Notes under the pieces: model-generated | Told to the model about the DNA's origin: nothing | What the model saw: the letters and a program-made list of their open reading frames with translations, nothing else | Database searches by the model: none | Position numbers and translations under genes: made by a program | Assembly (NCBI GenBank): GCA_019802505.1 | Contig: JAFMOC010000393.1 | Coordinates: 152,501 to 216,500, forward strand | Length of the DNA: 64,000 bases | Direction of reading: 5' to 3' | DNA from: Corydoras sp. C115 | Lineage: Eukaryota; Chordata; Actinopteri; Siluriformes; Callichthyidae | Shown here: positions 33,721 to 44,479 of the stretch, piece by piece | Layout: each line of letters opens with the position of its first letter | How positions within the stretch are numbered: position 1 is the stretch's first letter

Positions 33721-34075
33721 CATTCATTCATTCATTATCTTCCGCTTTATCCTCTATTAGTGTCACGCGGGGGGGGGGTTCCCCATGCCCATCCAGGGGA
33801 GAACGTCTCGGGCGCTTGGCAGATACACCCAGGACAGGGCGCCAACCTATCGCTGGACACACACTCACTCACACACACACACTCTATATGGGGCAATTTG
33901 GAGAACTTAATTGACTTGATCCATGTTTTTGGACTGTGGGAGGAAACTGGGAACCCGGAGGAAACCCATGCGGACACGGGGAGAACATGGAAACTCCACC
34001 CAGATGGGGATTCGAACCGGGAATCTCTAGCGCTGAGAGGAGAACATGCTAAACCACTAAGCCACCGTGACACCC
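33721..34075 (-). mobile_element. SINE-A, near full length
   Basis: Tail ATTCATTCATTC on the left, head variant GTGACACC on the right. Confidence 0.9.
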
Positions 34076-34132
34076 CTGCAAACAATCAGTGTGTCTATTT
34101 CTGGAAATCGGACAACTTGATAATTACAGTCG

Positions 34133-34833
34133 GGCGGCACGGTGGCTTAGTGGTTTAGCATGTTCTCCTCTCAGTGCTAGGGATTCCCGGTTCGAATCCC
34201 CATCTGAGTGGAGTTTCCATGTTCTCCCCGTGTCCGCGTGGGTTTCCTCCGGGTTCTCCGGTTTCCTCCCACAGTCCAAAAACATGGCCCAAGTCAATTG
34301 AGTTCTCCAAATTGCCCCATATAGAGTGTGTGTGTGAGTGAGTGTGTGCCCAGCGATAGATTGGCGTCCTGTCCTGGGTGTATCTGCCCAGCGCCCGAAA
34401 CGTTCTCCCCTGGATGGGCATGGGGAACCCCCCCCCGACCATAATATAGGATAAAGCGTAAGATAACGGATGGATGGTTCTATATTTGGGCGGCACGGTG
34501 GCTTAGTGGTTAGCACGTTCTGCTGTCACCACTAGGGATTCCCGGTTCGAATCCCAATCTGGGTGGAGTTTCCATGTTCTCCGCGTGTCCGTGTGGGTTT
34601 CCTCCGGGTTCTCCGGTTTCCTCCCACAGTCCAAAAACATGGATCAAGTCAATTGAATTCTCAAATATTGCCCCATATAGAGTGTGTCTGTGTGAGTGAG
34701 TGTGTGTCCAGTGATAGATTGGCGCCCTGTCCTGGGTCTATCTGCCCAGCGCCCGAAACGTTCTCCCCTGGATGGGCATGGGGAACCCCACCACGACCCT
34801 AATATAGGATAAAGTGGGAGATAATGGATGGAT
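34133..34833 (+). mobile_element. Two SINE-A copies head-to-tail
   Basis: 34133-34475 and 34489-34833, separated by about 13 bp (TTCTATATTTGGG). Both keep A and B boxes and GGATGGATG tails. Confidence 0.92.
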
Positions 34834-35282
34834 ATTTAACTCTTGTATTAAGACGTTCCTGTATGTTTTAAACGATTGCATCTGAGGAAAGCAGACAGCA
34901 AGTCACGGCATGCTTCTGACCGAGCGCACGTTCCCTCACGCATGTTCCCTCACGCTCTCACCCTGAACGGCTTGAGTGTTGAATAGCCATCAGAGCTTTG
35001 CATCCATCTGAACAAACCCCCCCCCCCAAATCAGGACCGTGACGTCAGGGAGATTACTGAGATGTGACATCACCCTCAGCAACTGTCCCCTCAGAAGGGA
35101 CATGAATAATTCATGAGCAAAGCAATGGGAAGAGAACGAGAAAACCGCCTGCTGAAGAGGGTGGGGCAAAGGGACGGAGACGAAGGAGAGCAGGAGGGTA
35201 AAAAAGAGGGTCTTTCACGGTCGCAGCATGACAGATGGGGTCCTTGGGCAAAGAGAACTTGCCAAGAAGCGAGTGGTAGATA
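34834..35282. other. Apparently single-copy sequence
   Basis: A purine-rich stretch at 35120-35210 (GGAGAC, GAGCAGGAGG). No exon recognised. Confidence 0.4.
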
Positions 35283-36341
35283 TTCATCCATCCATTATCT
35301 TCTGCTTTATCCTATATTAGGGTCGCGGTGGGGTTCCCCATGCCCATCCAGGGGAGAACGTTTCGGGTTCTGGGCAGATACACCCAGGACAGGGCGCCAA
35401 TCTATCACTGGACACACTCACTCACACAGACACACTCTATATGGGGCAATTTGGAGAATTCAACTGACTTGATCCATGTTTTTGGACTGTGGGAGGAAAC
35501 CGGAGAACCCGGAGGAGACCCACACGGACACGGGGAGAACATGGAAACTCCACCCAGATGGGGATTCGAACCGAGAATCCCTAGAGCTGAGAGGAGAACA
35601 TACCAACCACTAAGTCACCCTGCCGCCCGAGTTAAATATTCATTCATTCATTATCTTCCGCTTTATCCTCCATTAGGGTCGCGGTGGGGTTCCTCATGCC
35701 CATCCAGGGGAGAACTTTTCGGGTGCTGGGCAGATAGACCCAGGACAGGACGCCAATCCATTGCTGGACACACACTCACTCACACAGACACACTCTATAT
35801 GGGGCAATTTGGAGAACTCAATTAACTTGTTCCATGTTTTTGGACTGTGGGAGGAAACCGGAGAACCTGGAGGAAACCCACGCGGACACGGGGAGAACAT
35901 GGAAACTCCACCCAGATGGGGATTCGAACCGGGAATCCGTAGAACTGAGAGGAGAACATGCCAACCACTAAGCCACCGTGCCGCCCTGTTTCTCCCTCTC
36001 TCTTTATTTATATAGATGTATATGGGGCAATTTCATTCATTCATTATCTTCTGCTTTATCCTATATATATTAGGGTCGCGGGGGGGGTTCCCCATGCCCT
36101 TACAGGGGAGAACGTTTCGGGCGCTGGGCAGATACACCCAGGACAGGACGCCATTCTATCACTGGACAGACACTCACTCACACAGACACACTCTATATGG
36201 GGCAATTTGGAGACTTGTTCCATGTTTTTGGACTGTGGGCGGAAACCGGAGACCCACGCAGACACGGGGAGAACATGGAAACCTTCGAACCGGGAATCCC
36301 TAGAGCTGAGAGGAGAACATGCCAACCACTAAGCCACCGTG
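35283..36341 (-). mobile_element. Three SINE-A copies inside one pair of target-site repeats
   Basis: Copies at about 35285-35625, 35640-35985 and 36035-36345, all minus strand. GCGAGTGGTAGATAT (about 35268) and GCGAGTGGTGGATAT (about 36342) bracket the trio, so one target site appears to have received the whole cluster. The spacers are GAGTTAAATA and CTGTTTCTCCC...GGGGCAATTT. Confidence 0.8.
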
Positions 36342-36345
36342 CCGG

Positions 36346-36622
36346 CGAGTGGTGGATATGTGTAAGCGAATAGGAAACACAAAAGCCACATTCTGCTTTT
36401 CCGTCCCCTGAGAACGTTCTTCTAAAAGATGGAAATGCAGACAGGCGTGCAGCAACAGGAGGGAGAACGTATCTGGCAGCTGCATTGTAGTGATTGAGTT
36501 CATGATTAACACAAAGAAAAAAAAAAAACAGGAGTGTGTTCTCCGGCTCAGACTTGCTCCTGCGCACTTCAGTGAAATAACAGCTTTGGGGCAGAGGGTA
36601 ATTATCCTGATGGTGATCATCG

Positions 36623-36669
<47 letters not shown>

Positions 36670-36692
36670 TTGATGATGATTATTCAGACTTT
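36346..36692. other. Single-copy sequence with a (GAT)n tract
   Basis: (GATGAT)n at about 36621-36680; nothing else recognised. Confidence 0.6.
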
Positions 36693-36700
36693 CTATAACG

Positions 36701-37510
36701 CAGTGCTCCTCAAATAGTGGGTGCCGGGGGGGGGGGGGGGGGGGGGGGGGGACAGGACAGGGCGCCAATCCATCGCTGGGCACACACTCACTCACACAGA
36801 CACACTCTATATGGGGCAATTTGGAGAACCCAATTGACTTGATCCATGTTTTTGGACTGTGGGAGGAAAGCGGAGAACCCGGAGGAAACCCACGCCGACA
36901 CGGGGAGAACATGGAAACTCCACCCAGATGGGGATTCGAACCGGGAATCCCTAAAGCTGAGAAGAGAACATGCTAAACCACTAAGCCAATGTGCCGCCAC
37001 TGTAAGTTATTCATTATTCAGTCCTCTATTAGGGTCGTGGGGGGGGGGTTCCCCATGCCCATCCAGGGGAGAACATTTCAGGCGCTGAACAGATACACCC
37101 AGGACAGGACGCCAATCCATCGCTGAGCACACACTCACTCACACAGACACACTCTATATGGGGCAATTTGGAGAACTCAACTGACTTGATGCATGTTTTT
37201 GGACTGTGGGAGGAAACCGGAGAACCCGGATGAAACCCACGCAGACACGGGGAGAACATGGAAACTCCACCCAGATGGGGATTCGAACCGGGAATCCCTA
37301 GTGCTGAGAGGAGAACATGCTAAACCACTAAGCCACCGTGCCGCCTTTTTTCTTTTATATTGTATATATTTTTTTTGTTTTCTTTATTGTTAATAAGGAG
37401 ACACTGATATAAAAGATTTGTACTTAAAACAAATTTATAGACAAATAATACTACAGTGAGCGAGTAAAAATACTTTTTCACCCCATTTTATCATGTACGG
37501 GGGGGGGGGT

Positions 37511-37590
<80 letters not shown>

Positions 37591-37649
37591 CGCAAAATGT
37601 TTTCTTCTTCCAGGGGGGGGGCTTAACAGAAAATAATTGAGAATCACTG
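36701..37649 (+). mobile_element. hAT (Buster/Charlie-like) element with two SINEs
   Basis: Ends CAGTGCTCCTCAAATAGTGG and TTGAGAATCACTG; 8-bp flanks CTATAACG / TTATAACG (7 of 8). The right portion 37365-37649 parallels 21530-21750 of the copy at 20772. The left and middle are replaced by a 26-G run (36726-36751) and two SINE-A copies. (TG)n and a 35-G run (37556-37590) lie near the right end. Confidence 0.85.
36752..37345 (-). mobile_element. SINE-A dimer within the hAT element
   Basis: 36752-37000 starts at GACAGGACAGGGCGCC, directly after the G run. The junction CTGTAAGTTATTCATTATTCA leads into 37022-37345, whose tail is shortened. Confidence 0.88.
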
Positions 37650-37659
37650 TTATAACGTA

Positions 37660-38305
37660 GGCGGCACAGTGGCTTAGTCCCCATCTGGGTGGAGTTTCCA
37701 TGTTCTCCCCGTGTCTGCGTGGGTTTCCTCCGGGTTCTCCGGTTTCCTCCCACAGTCCAAAAACATGGATGAAGTCAATTGAAATCTCCAAATTGCCCCA
37801 TATAGAGTGTTTGTGTGAGTGAGTGTGTGAGTGAGTGTCTGCCCAGCGATAGATTGGCGTCCTGTCCTGGGTCTATCTGCCCAGCGCCCGAGACGTTCTC
37901 CCCTGGATGGGCATGGGGAACCCCACCGCGACCCTAGTAGAGGACTGAATAATGAATAACTTACAGGGGCAGCACATTGGCTTAGTGGTTTAGCACATTC
38001 GCCTCTCAGTGCTGGGGATTCCCGGTTCGAATCCCCATCTGGGTGGAGTTTCCATGTTCTCCCCGTGTCCGCGTGGGTTTCCTCCGGGTTCTCTGGTTTC
38101 CTCCCACAGTCCAAAAACATGGATCAAGTCAATTGAGTTCTCCAAATTGCCCCATATAGAGTGTGTTTGTGTGAGTGAGTGTGTGTCCAGCGATGGATTG
38201 GCGTCCTGTCCTGGGTCTATCTGCCCAGCGCCCGAAACGTTCTCCCCTGGATGGACATGGGGAACCCCACCGCGACCCTAATAGAGGATAAAGCAGGAGA
38301 TAATG
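37660..38305 (+). mobile_element. Two SINE-A copies head-to-tail
   Basis: 37660-37945: head GGCGGCACAGTGGCTTAG joined to TCCCCATCTGGG, so the B box is deleted. 37970-38305: near full length, head CAGCACATTGGC. The junction GACTGAATAATGAATAACTTACAG is the inverse of the one at 37000. Confidence 0.9.
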
Positions 38306-38601
38306 AATGAATGTTATAAGGGATTAAAAAGCTGCTCCTCTCATAAAACAGTCTTTGGTTTGTTCTCAGTCGAGACATGTTCCATGTTCACAAATGACAA
38401 CACGAGAAAACGCACCCAACAAATTATGGGCTTTGAGTCGCGCTCTCGTTTTCTCCTCCCGTTTCAGCAGAAGCAGCGCAAATCCGAAGGCCAGCCGAAA
38501 ATTATAGGCATCTTAATAGTTTAATGAGCCGGCAGAGCGCAGAACCGTAAAACAGAGTAAGAGACGTGAAATGCAATTAAATAAATCAGGATACTGCATG
38601 A
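38306..38601. other. Apparently single-copy sequence
   Basis: No supported feature. Confidence 0.4.
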
Positions 38602-38612
38602 CCGAAAATGTA

Positions 38613-39100
38613 CATCCATTCATTATCTTCCGCTTCATTCTCTATTAGGGTCGCGGTGGGGGGGGGGGTTCCCCATACCCATCCAGGGGAGAACGTTTCG
38701 GGCGCTGGGCAGATAGACCCAGGACAGGGCGCCAATCTATCGCTGGACACACACTCACTCACACAAACACACACAGTGTATCTGCCCAGCGTCCGTAAGG
38801 TTCTCCCCTGGATGGACATGGGGAACCACACCCCCCACGACCCTAATAGAGGATAAAGTGAAAGATCCATCGCTGAGCACACACTCACTCACACAGACAC
38901 ACTCTATATGGGGCAATCTGGAGAATTCAATTGACCTTAATCCATGTTTTTTGACTGTGGGAGGAAACCGCAGAACCCGGAGGAAACCCACGCGGACACG
39001 GGGAGAACATGGAAACTCCACCCAGATGGGGATTCAAACCGGGAATCCCTAGTGCTGAGAGGAGAACATGCTAAACCACTAAGCCACCACCGTGCCGCCT
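38613..39100 (-). mobile_element. SINE-A with an internal inverted segment
   Basis: Perfect 11-bp TSD CCGAAAATGTA (38602-38612 and 39101-39111). Inside it, 38613-38775 is minus, 38776-38865 is plus (GTATCTGCCCAGCG...GAGGATAAAGTG) and 38866-39100 is minus again. Confidence 0.9.
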
Positions 39101-39140
39101 CCGAAAATGTATATACTTTTTTTAAAAATTATTATTAATT

Positions 39141-39858
39141 CATTCATCCATTATCTTCCGCTTTACCCTCTATTAGGGTCGCGGTGGGGTTCCCCATGTC
39201 CATCCAGGGGAGAACGTCTCGGGCGCTGGGCAGATACACCCAGGACAGGACGCCAATCCATCACTGGACACACACTCACTCACACACACACTCTATATGG
39301 GGCAATTTGGAGAACTCAATTGACTTGATCCATGTTTTTGGACTGTGGGAGGAAACCGGAGAACCCGGAGGAAACCCCCGCGGACACGGGGAGAACATGG
39401 AAACTCCACCCAGATGGGGATTCAAACTTGGAATCCTTAGCGCTGAGAGGAGAACATGCTAAACCACTAAACCACCATGCCGCAATTTTATGTTTATTTG
39501 TAATAATTTTTATTTAATGCTTATTTAAAAATTCATTCATTATCTTCTGCTTTATCCTTTATCAGGTTCACAGGGGGGGGGGGGGGTTCCCCATGCCCAT
39601 CCAGGGGAGAACGTTTCGGGCGCTGGGCAGATACACCCAAGACAGGGCACCAATCCATCACTGGACACACACTCACACACACACACACTCTATGTGGAGA
39701 ACTCAATTGACTTGATCCATGTTTTTGGACTGTGGGAGGAAACCGGAGAACGCGGAGGAAACCCACGCAGACACGGGGAGAACATGGAAACTCCACCCAG
39801 ATGGGGATTCGACCCGGGAATCCCTAGAACTGAGAGGAGAACATGCCAACCACTAAGC
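39141..39858 (-). mobile_element. Two SINE-A copies
   Basis: 39141-39483 (head CATGCCGC) and 39530-39858 (G tract of about 14; head eroded, ACTAAGCTAAG), separated by AT-rich sequence. Confidence 0.88.
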
Positions 39859-40566
39859 TAAGTGTCTTGCTGTCCCACAGCTGGTGTAGAGGTTTGAATA
39901 GACGTGGAGTACAACTCACCTGCTCCATGCTTCACCAGCCTTCCTCCAGAACCCTGCTGCCGTTCATACTCGTGTCCCCACTCGTTCCGACTGGCAGGAA
40001 ATTCCCTGGACGCTGTCCCGTGTCCCCACCCGTAAATCCACAGAGCTCTGGGTGGACATCCAGCCGTGCGGCTTCAGAGATGCTGTTTCAGCCGCCGGGA
40101 GTCAGTCCCCGCATCCTTTATCATCAGCTTCCATCTATTGTCTCAATGCCAGAGGACATGAAGGGCGTGTTCGCAGCTCGGTCCTCGGTGATGTCCTCCA
40201 CTCGGCTTCCACAACAGAGAACGCAGGACTCCCTCCCTTACTATCACTGCTGTACCGGTCCACACTGGCTCTTCCACCATGGCCTCGCCTCATTCACCCA
40301 CCCCCCCCCCCCTCTTCCCTTTTCTCTTTTCCCACTCCTCCCTCCCTCCCTCCCTCTTCTCCCCTCCCCCTCTGTTTGCACGGAGGACATGAGAGGACAG
40401 GAAGAAGGGGGTTGGGTCTGGGGATGCCATGAGACAGCTGCTTGGCTCATGCTTCAGCTCAGATCTCGGTTGTTACTGACAACCCCAGCCGTGGAGCGCA
40501 GGGGAGGAGGACGTTCCGAACCGTGCCGAGCTATTGGGTGGGACGGCGTGGACGGATCGTGTAGGG
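39859..40566. other. GC-rich single-copy block, no supported gene
   Basis: An open frame on the plus strand runs from 39843 to 40574, but its start lies in SINE head sequence and it crosses a C/T-rich low-complexity tract (40298-40375). It has no recognisable domain. CTTGCTGTCCCACAG at 39870 looks like a splice acceptor, but no exon content could be confirmed. Confidence 0.35.
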
Positions 40567-40782
40567 ACATGTAGTCCTGATTTCACGTTCACGTCCTCGT
40601 CCTCGTCAGGGCCCCACATTCCCGGATTTAAGGTTATATCTGTGTCTCTTTATTGAAGTGCCGTGACAATCCGGGCTAGAAATTATAGATTTGAGACCTA
40701 TCCCATCACATCCATATTCCACTTAATCTAGGGTCACATGGGGGGGGGGCATACTCTTACTCACACAGACACACATTATTCA
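40567..40782. repeat. Dispersed repeat D, copy 2
   Basis: Starts ACATGTAGTCCTGATTTCACG, same order as 10567-10810 including the SINE-like end TAGGGTCACATGGGGG. Confidence 0.75.
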
Positions 40783-41127
40783 TCCATTCATTATCTTCCG
40801 CTTTATCCTCTATTAGGGTTGCGGTGGGGTTCCTCATGCCCATCCAGGGGAGAACGTCTCGGGCGCTGGGCAGATACACCCAGGACAGGGTGCAAATCCA
40901 TCGCTGGGCACACACTCACTCACACAGACACACTCTATATGGGGCAATTTGGAGAATTTAATTGACTTGATCCATGTTTTTGGACTGTGGGAGGAAACCG
41001 GAGAACCCGGAGGAAACCCACGCAGACACGGGGAGAACATGGAAACTCCACCCAGATGGGGATTCGAACCGGGAATCCCTACAACTGAGAGGCGAACGTG
41101 CTAAACCACTAAGCCACCATGCCGCCG
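40783..41127 (-). mobile_element. SINE-A, full length
   Basis: Tail TTCATCCATTCATTATC, head ATGCCGCCG. Confidence 0.9.
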
Positions 41128-41171
41128 CGTATAGAATCATGTTAAAGATAATGACATGAGATAAGAGACTT

Positions 41172-41440
41172 ACAAGTATCCCAACTTGATGGAGTTGTTC
41201 ACCCCGTGTCCGCGTGGGTTTCCTCCGGGTTCTCCGGTTTCCTCTCACAGTCCAAAAACATGGATCAAGTCAATTGAGTTCTCCAAATTGCCCCATATAG
41301 AGTGTGTTTGTGTGAGTGAGTGTGTGCCCAGCGATGGATTGGCGCCCTGTCCTGGGTGTATCTGCCCAACGCCCGAGACGTTCTCCCCTGGATGGGCATG
41401 GGGAACCCCCCCGCGACCCTAATAGAGGATAAAGCGGAAG
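41172..41440 (+). mobile_element. SINE-B scrap joined to a 5'-truncated SINE-A (copy A)
   Basis: ACAAGTATCCCAACTT is SINE-B linker sequence in reverse orientation. SINE-A starts at CCCCGTGTCCGCGTGGG and ends GAAGATTAATGGATGG. Confidence 0.8.
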
Positions 41441-41757
41441 ATTAATGGATGGATGGATGGATTAATGGATGGATGCTGTGTACATAAATATCACTATACA
41501 GCTTAATGATGTCACATAACCTAATTACTCTCTTTTTGCTTATTTTTTTTATACTGTAATATAAAGTTATGGCATATGATATATGATAGAAACATCACAC
41601 AACACGCATAAAAATCTTTACACCAATATATGAGTAAAAATGGTGTCACTGAAGTTCTGTAGGTGCAGAAATTAAGTGTCATGTTAAAACAACATTAGCT
41701 TTAACTGATATTAAAAAGACAATCTGTAACAAACATCTGAGAATGAACATTAATAAA
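41441..41757. repeat. Segment U, original copy
   Basis: AT-rich single-copy-like block between two SINE-A copies, ending AATGAACATTAATAAACGG. Duplicated at 43306-43622 with one difference seen (TCACTATACAG against TCACTGTACAG). Confidence 0.93.
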
Positions 41758-42090
41758 CGGTGGTTTAGTGGTTTAGCATGTTCTCCTCTCAGCACTAGGG
41801 ATTCCCGGTTCGAATCCCCATCTGGGTGGAGTTTCCATGTCCTCCCCGTGTCCGCGTGGGTTTCCTCCGGGTTCTCCGGTTTCCTCCCACAGTCCAAAAA
41901 CATGGATCAAGTCAGTTGAGTTCTCCAAATTGCCCCATATAGAGTGTGAGTGTGTGAGTGAGTGTGTGCCCAGTGATAGGTTGGCGCCCTGTCCTGGGTG
42001 TATCTGCCCAGCGCCCGAAACGTTCTCCCCTGGATGGGCATGGGGAACCCCACCGCAACCCTAATAGAGGATAAAGAGGAAGATAATGGA
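41758..42090 (+). mobile_element. SINE-A (copy B)
   Basis: Starts TGGTTTAGTGG, diagnostic CATGTCCTCCCC and GTGATAGGTTGGCG. Confidence 0.92.
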
Positions 42091-42232
42091 TGGATGAATG
42101 AATGAGTATTATTTTTGTGCTGGAATTACATTTTCTCCTGAAGAAATCACTCTGCTGTCATTCACATTCAGTCCTGAAGATGGCAGTAAAGACTTGTTGG
42201 ATAGTTAAAGGTTCTCGAGTCAATGAAAGTTT

Positions 42233-42275
<43 letters not shown>

Positions 42276-42314
42276 GTCTCTCTCTCTCTGTCTGTCTCTC
42301 TCTGTCTCTCTCTC

Positions 42315-42349
<35 letters not shown>

Positions 42350-42544
42350 GTCTCTCTCTGTCTGTCTGTCTCTCTCTGTCTCTCTCTCTCTCTGTATATC
42401 AGAAGCATATAATATCTATAGTCCTAAGTGAAGTAATTAAAGATATTAAGAAATATAATGAAAATTTTAAGATATACATTATGTAATGAAGATAAACACA
42501 ATATAAATATGGTAGTTCTATTGAACATCATATGTTTATATATA
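42091..42544. other. AT-rich sequence with a (CT)n/(CTGT)n tract
   Basis: CT dinucleotides with GTCTGTCT interruptions at about 42237-42402. Confidence 0.85.
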
Positions 42545-42962
42545 CATATCCATCCATTATCTCCCGCTTTATCCTCTATTAGGGTCGCGGTGGGGTTCCC
42601 CATGCCCATCCAGGGGAGAACGTCTCGGGCGCTGGGCAGACACACCCAGGACAGGGCGCCAATCTATCGCTGGGCACACACCCACTCACACACACACTCT
42701 ATATGGGGCAATTTGGAGAACTCAATTGACTTGATCCATGTTTTTGGACTGTGGGAGGAAACCGGAGAACCCGGAGGAAACCCAGACGGACACGGGGAGA
42801 ACATGGAAACTCCACCCAGATGGGGATTCAAACCGGGAATCCCTAGTGCTGAGAGGAGAACATGCCAACCACTAAACCACCGTGCCGCCCTTAGTGCAAA
42901 TTAAATGTCAAAAATTAAGCTATAGTTCGGAAACACTCTATTTAAAATTCTATTGATTATAA
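42545..42962 (-). mobile_element. SINE-A and flank, duplicated at 47.6-47.94 kb
   Basis: SINE-A 42545-42890, carrying CCCAGACGGACACGG, followed by TTAGTGCAAATTAAATGTC... to ATTCTATTGATTATA. The same SINE variant and flank occur 4979 bp further on (47870-47941). Confidence 0.9.
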
Positions 42963-42974
42963 TACAACAAAAGG

Positions 42975-43305
42975 GGTGGCACGGTGGCTTAGTGGTTGGC
43001 ATGTTCTCCTCTCAGCTCTAGGGATTCCCGGTTCGAATCCCAAACTGGGTGGAGTTTCCATGTTCTCCCCGTGTCCGCGTGGGTTTCCTCCGGGTTCTCC
43101 GGTTTCCGCCCACAGTCCAAAAACATGGATCAAGCCAATTGAAGTCTCCAAATTGCCCCATATAGAGTGTGTCTGTGTGAGTGAGTGTGTGCCCAGTGAT
43201 AGATTGGCGTCCTGTCCTGGGTGTATCCGCCCAGCGCCCGAAACGTTCTCCTCTGGATGGGCATGGGGAACCCCCCCGCGACCCTAATAGAGGATAAAGC
43301 AGAAG
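42975..43305 (+). mobile_element. SINE-A (copy C), left half of a split copy
   Basis: Head at 42975 preceded by ACAACAAAAGG (42964-42974). Diagnostic GTATCCGCCCAGCG and GTTCTCCTCTGG. It ends in the GAAGATTAATGG junction to segment U'. Confidence 0.9.
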
Positions 43306-43622
43306 ATTAATGGATGGATGGATGGATTAATGGATGGATGCTGTGTACATAAATATCACTGTACAGCTTAATGATGTCACATAACCTAATTACTCTCTTT
43401 TTGCTTATTTTTTTTATACTGTAATATAAAGTTATGGCATATGATATATGATAGAAACATCACACAACACGCATAAAAATCTTTACACCAATATATGAGT
43501 AAAAATGGTGTCACTGAAGTTCTGTAGGTGCAGAAATTAAGTGTCATGTTAAAACAACATTAGCTTTAACTGATATTAAAAAGACAATCTGTAACAAACA
43601 TCTGAGAATGAACATTAATAAA
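43306..43622. repeat. Segment U', copy inserted into a SINE
   Basis: Duplicate of 41441-41757 at an offset of 1865 bp. Confidence 0.93.
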
Positions 43623-43967
43623 CGGTGGTTTAGTGGTTTAGCATGTTCTCCTCTCAGCACTAGGGATTCCCGGTTCGAATCCCCATCTGGGTGGAGTTTC
43701 CATGTCCTCCCCGTGTCCGCGTGGGTTTCCTCCGGGTTCTCCGGTTTCCTCCCACAGTCCAAAAACATGGATCAAGTCAATTGAGTTCTCCAAATTGCCC
43801 CATATAGAGTGTGTTTGTGTGAGTGAGTGTGTGCCCAGCGATAGATTGGCGTCCTGTCCTGGGTGTATCCGCCCAGCGCCCGAAACGTTCTCCTCTGGAT
43901 GGGCATGGGGAACCCCCCCGCGACCCTAATAGAGGATAAAGCAGAAGATAATGAATGAATGAATAAA
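43623..43967 (+). mobile_element. SINE-A (copy D), right half of the split copy
   Basis: The 5' part matches copy B (CATGTCCTCCCC); the 3' part matches copy C (GTATCCGCC, GTTCTCCTCTGG). Followed by ACAACAAAAGG at 43968-43978, the partner of the TSD before copy C. Confidence 0.9.
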
Positions 43968-43978
43968 ACAACAAAAGG

Positions 43979-44479
43979 TTGGGGTCAGAACATAGGGTTT
44001 AACCATCGTACATCAGGCCTTAAATGGAAAGTGTCGATGCTCATAGTCCCGAAATCAAAACAAAGACGACTTGAAGAAGGAAGAATAGGACAAATGGCTA
44101 AAACAATTATAATTAAATAATTAAAACAATCTAAGCAGGTGGCATAAAGCCTTTGCAGAGCAGTGATAATGTAATTAACTTCCTTCACGGTCAGAAAATC
44201 CATGTGACTGTTTACATTCCGTTGTGTTAATTACCTGTTAATCGTTGCTAATTATCAAACTCACATGTTTCCCGCATGTGAGTCGCATCCAGAGTCATTG
44301 GCACGCGTTTTTATTTGACTCATGTTCATGTTTTAGCTGTAGGGCTGAGTGACGTGATGATGTTTCTCCCCCGCTGAAACAACATTTACAATAGTTTCAT
44401 GTCTTTAAATGAAACGAAGATGCTATAGATTATTAATTGGGACGATTGAGGACTAATTAATCACCGATCTGATAAACTT
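43979..44479. other. AT-rich sequence, possible hAT remnant at right
   Basis: 44341-44470 (TAGGGCTGAGTGACGTGATG...ATTAATCACCGATC) has the flavour of a hAT-type MITE, but no end pair was defined. The rest is unremarkable. Confidence 0.4.

Noticed and set aside
39843..40574. A 243-codon plus-strand open frame
   Set aside because: The start lies in SINE head sequence, the frame crosses a C/T-rich tract, and no domain or family was recognised. Kept only as a GC-rich block.
44341..44470. hAT-type MITE
   Set aside because: Suggestive composition (TAGGGCTG, ATTAATCACC) but no matching terminal repeats or TSD could be read; noted only as possible.
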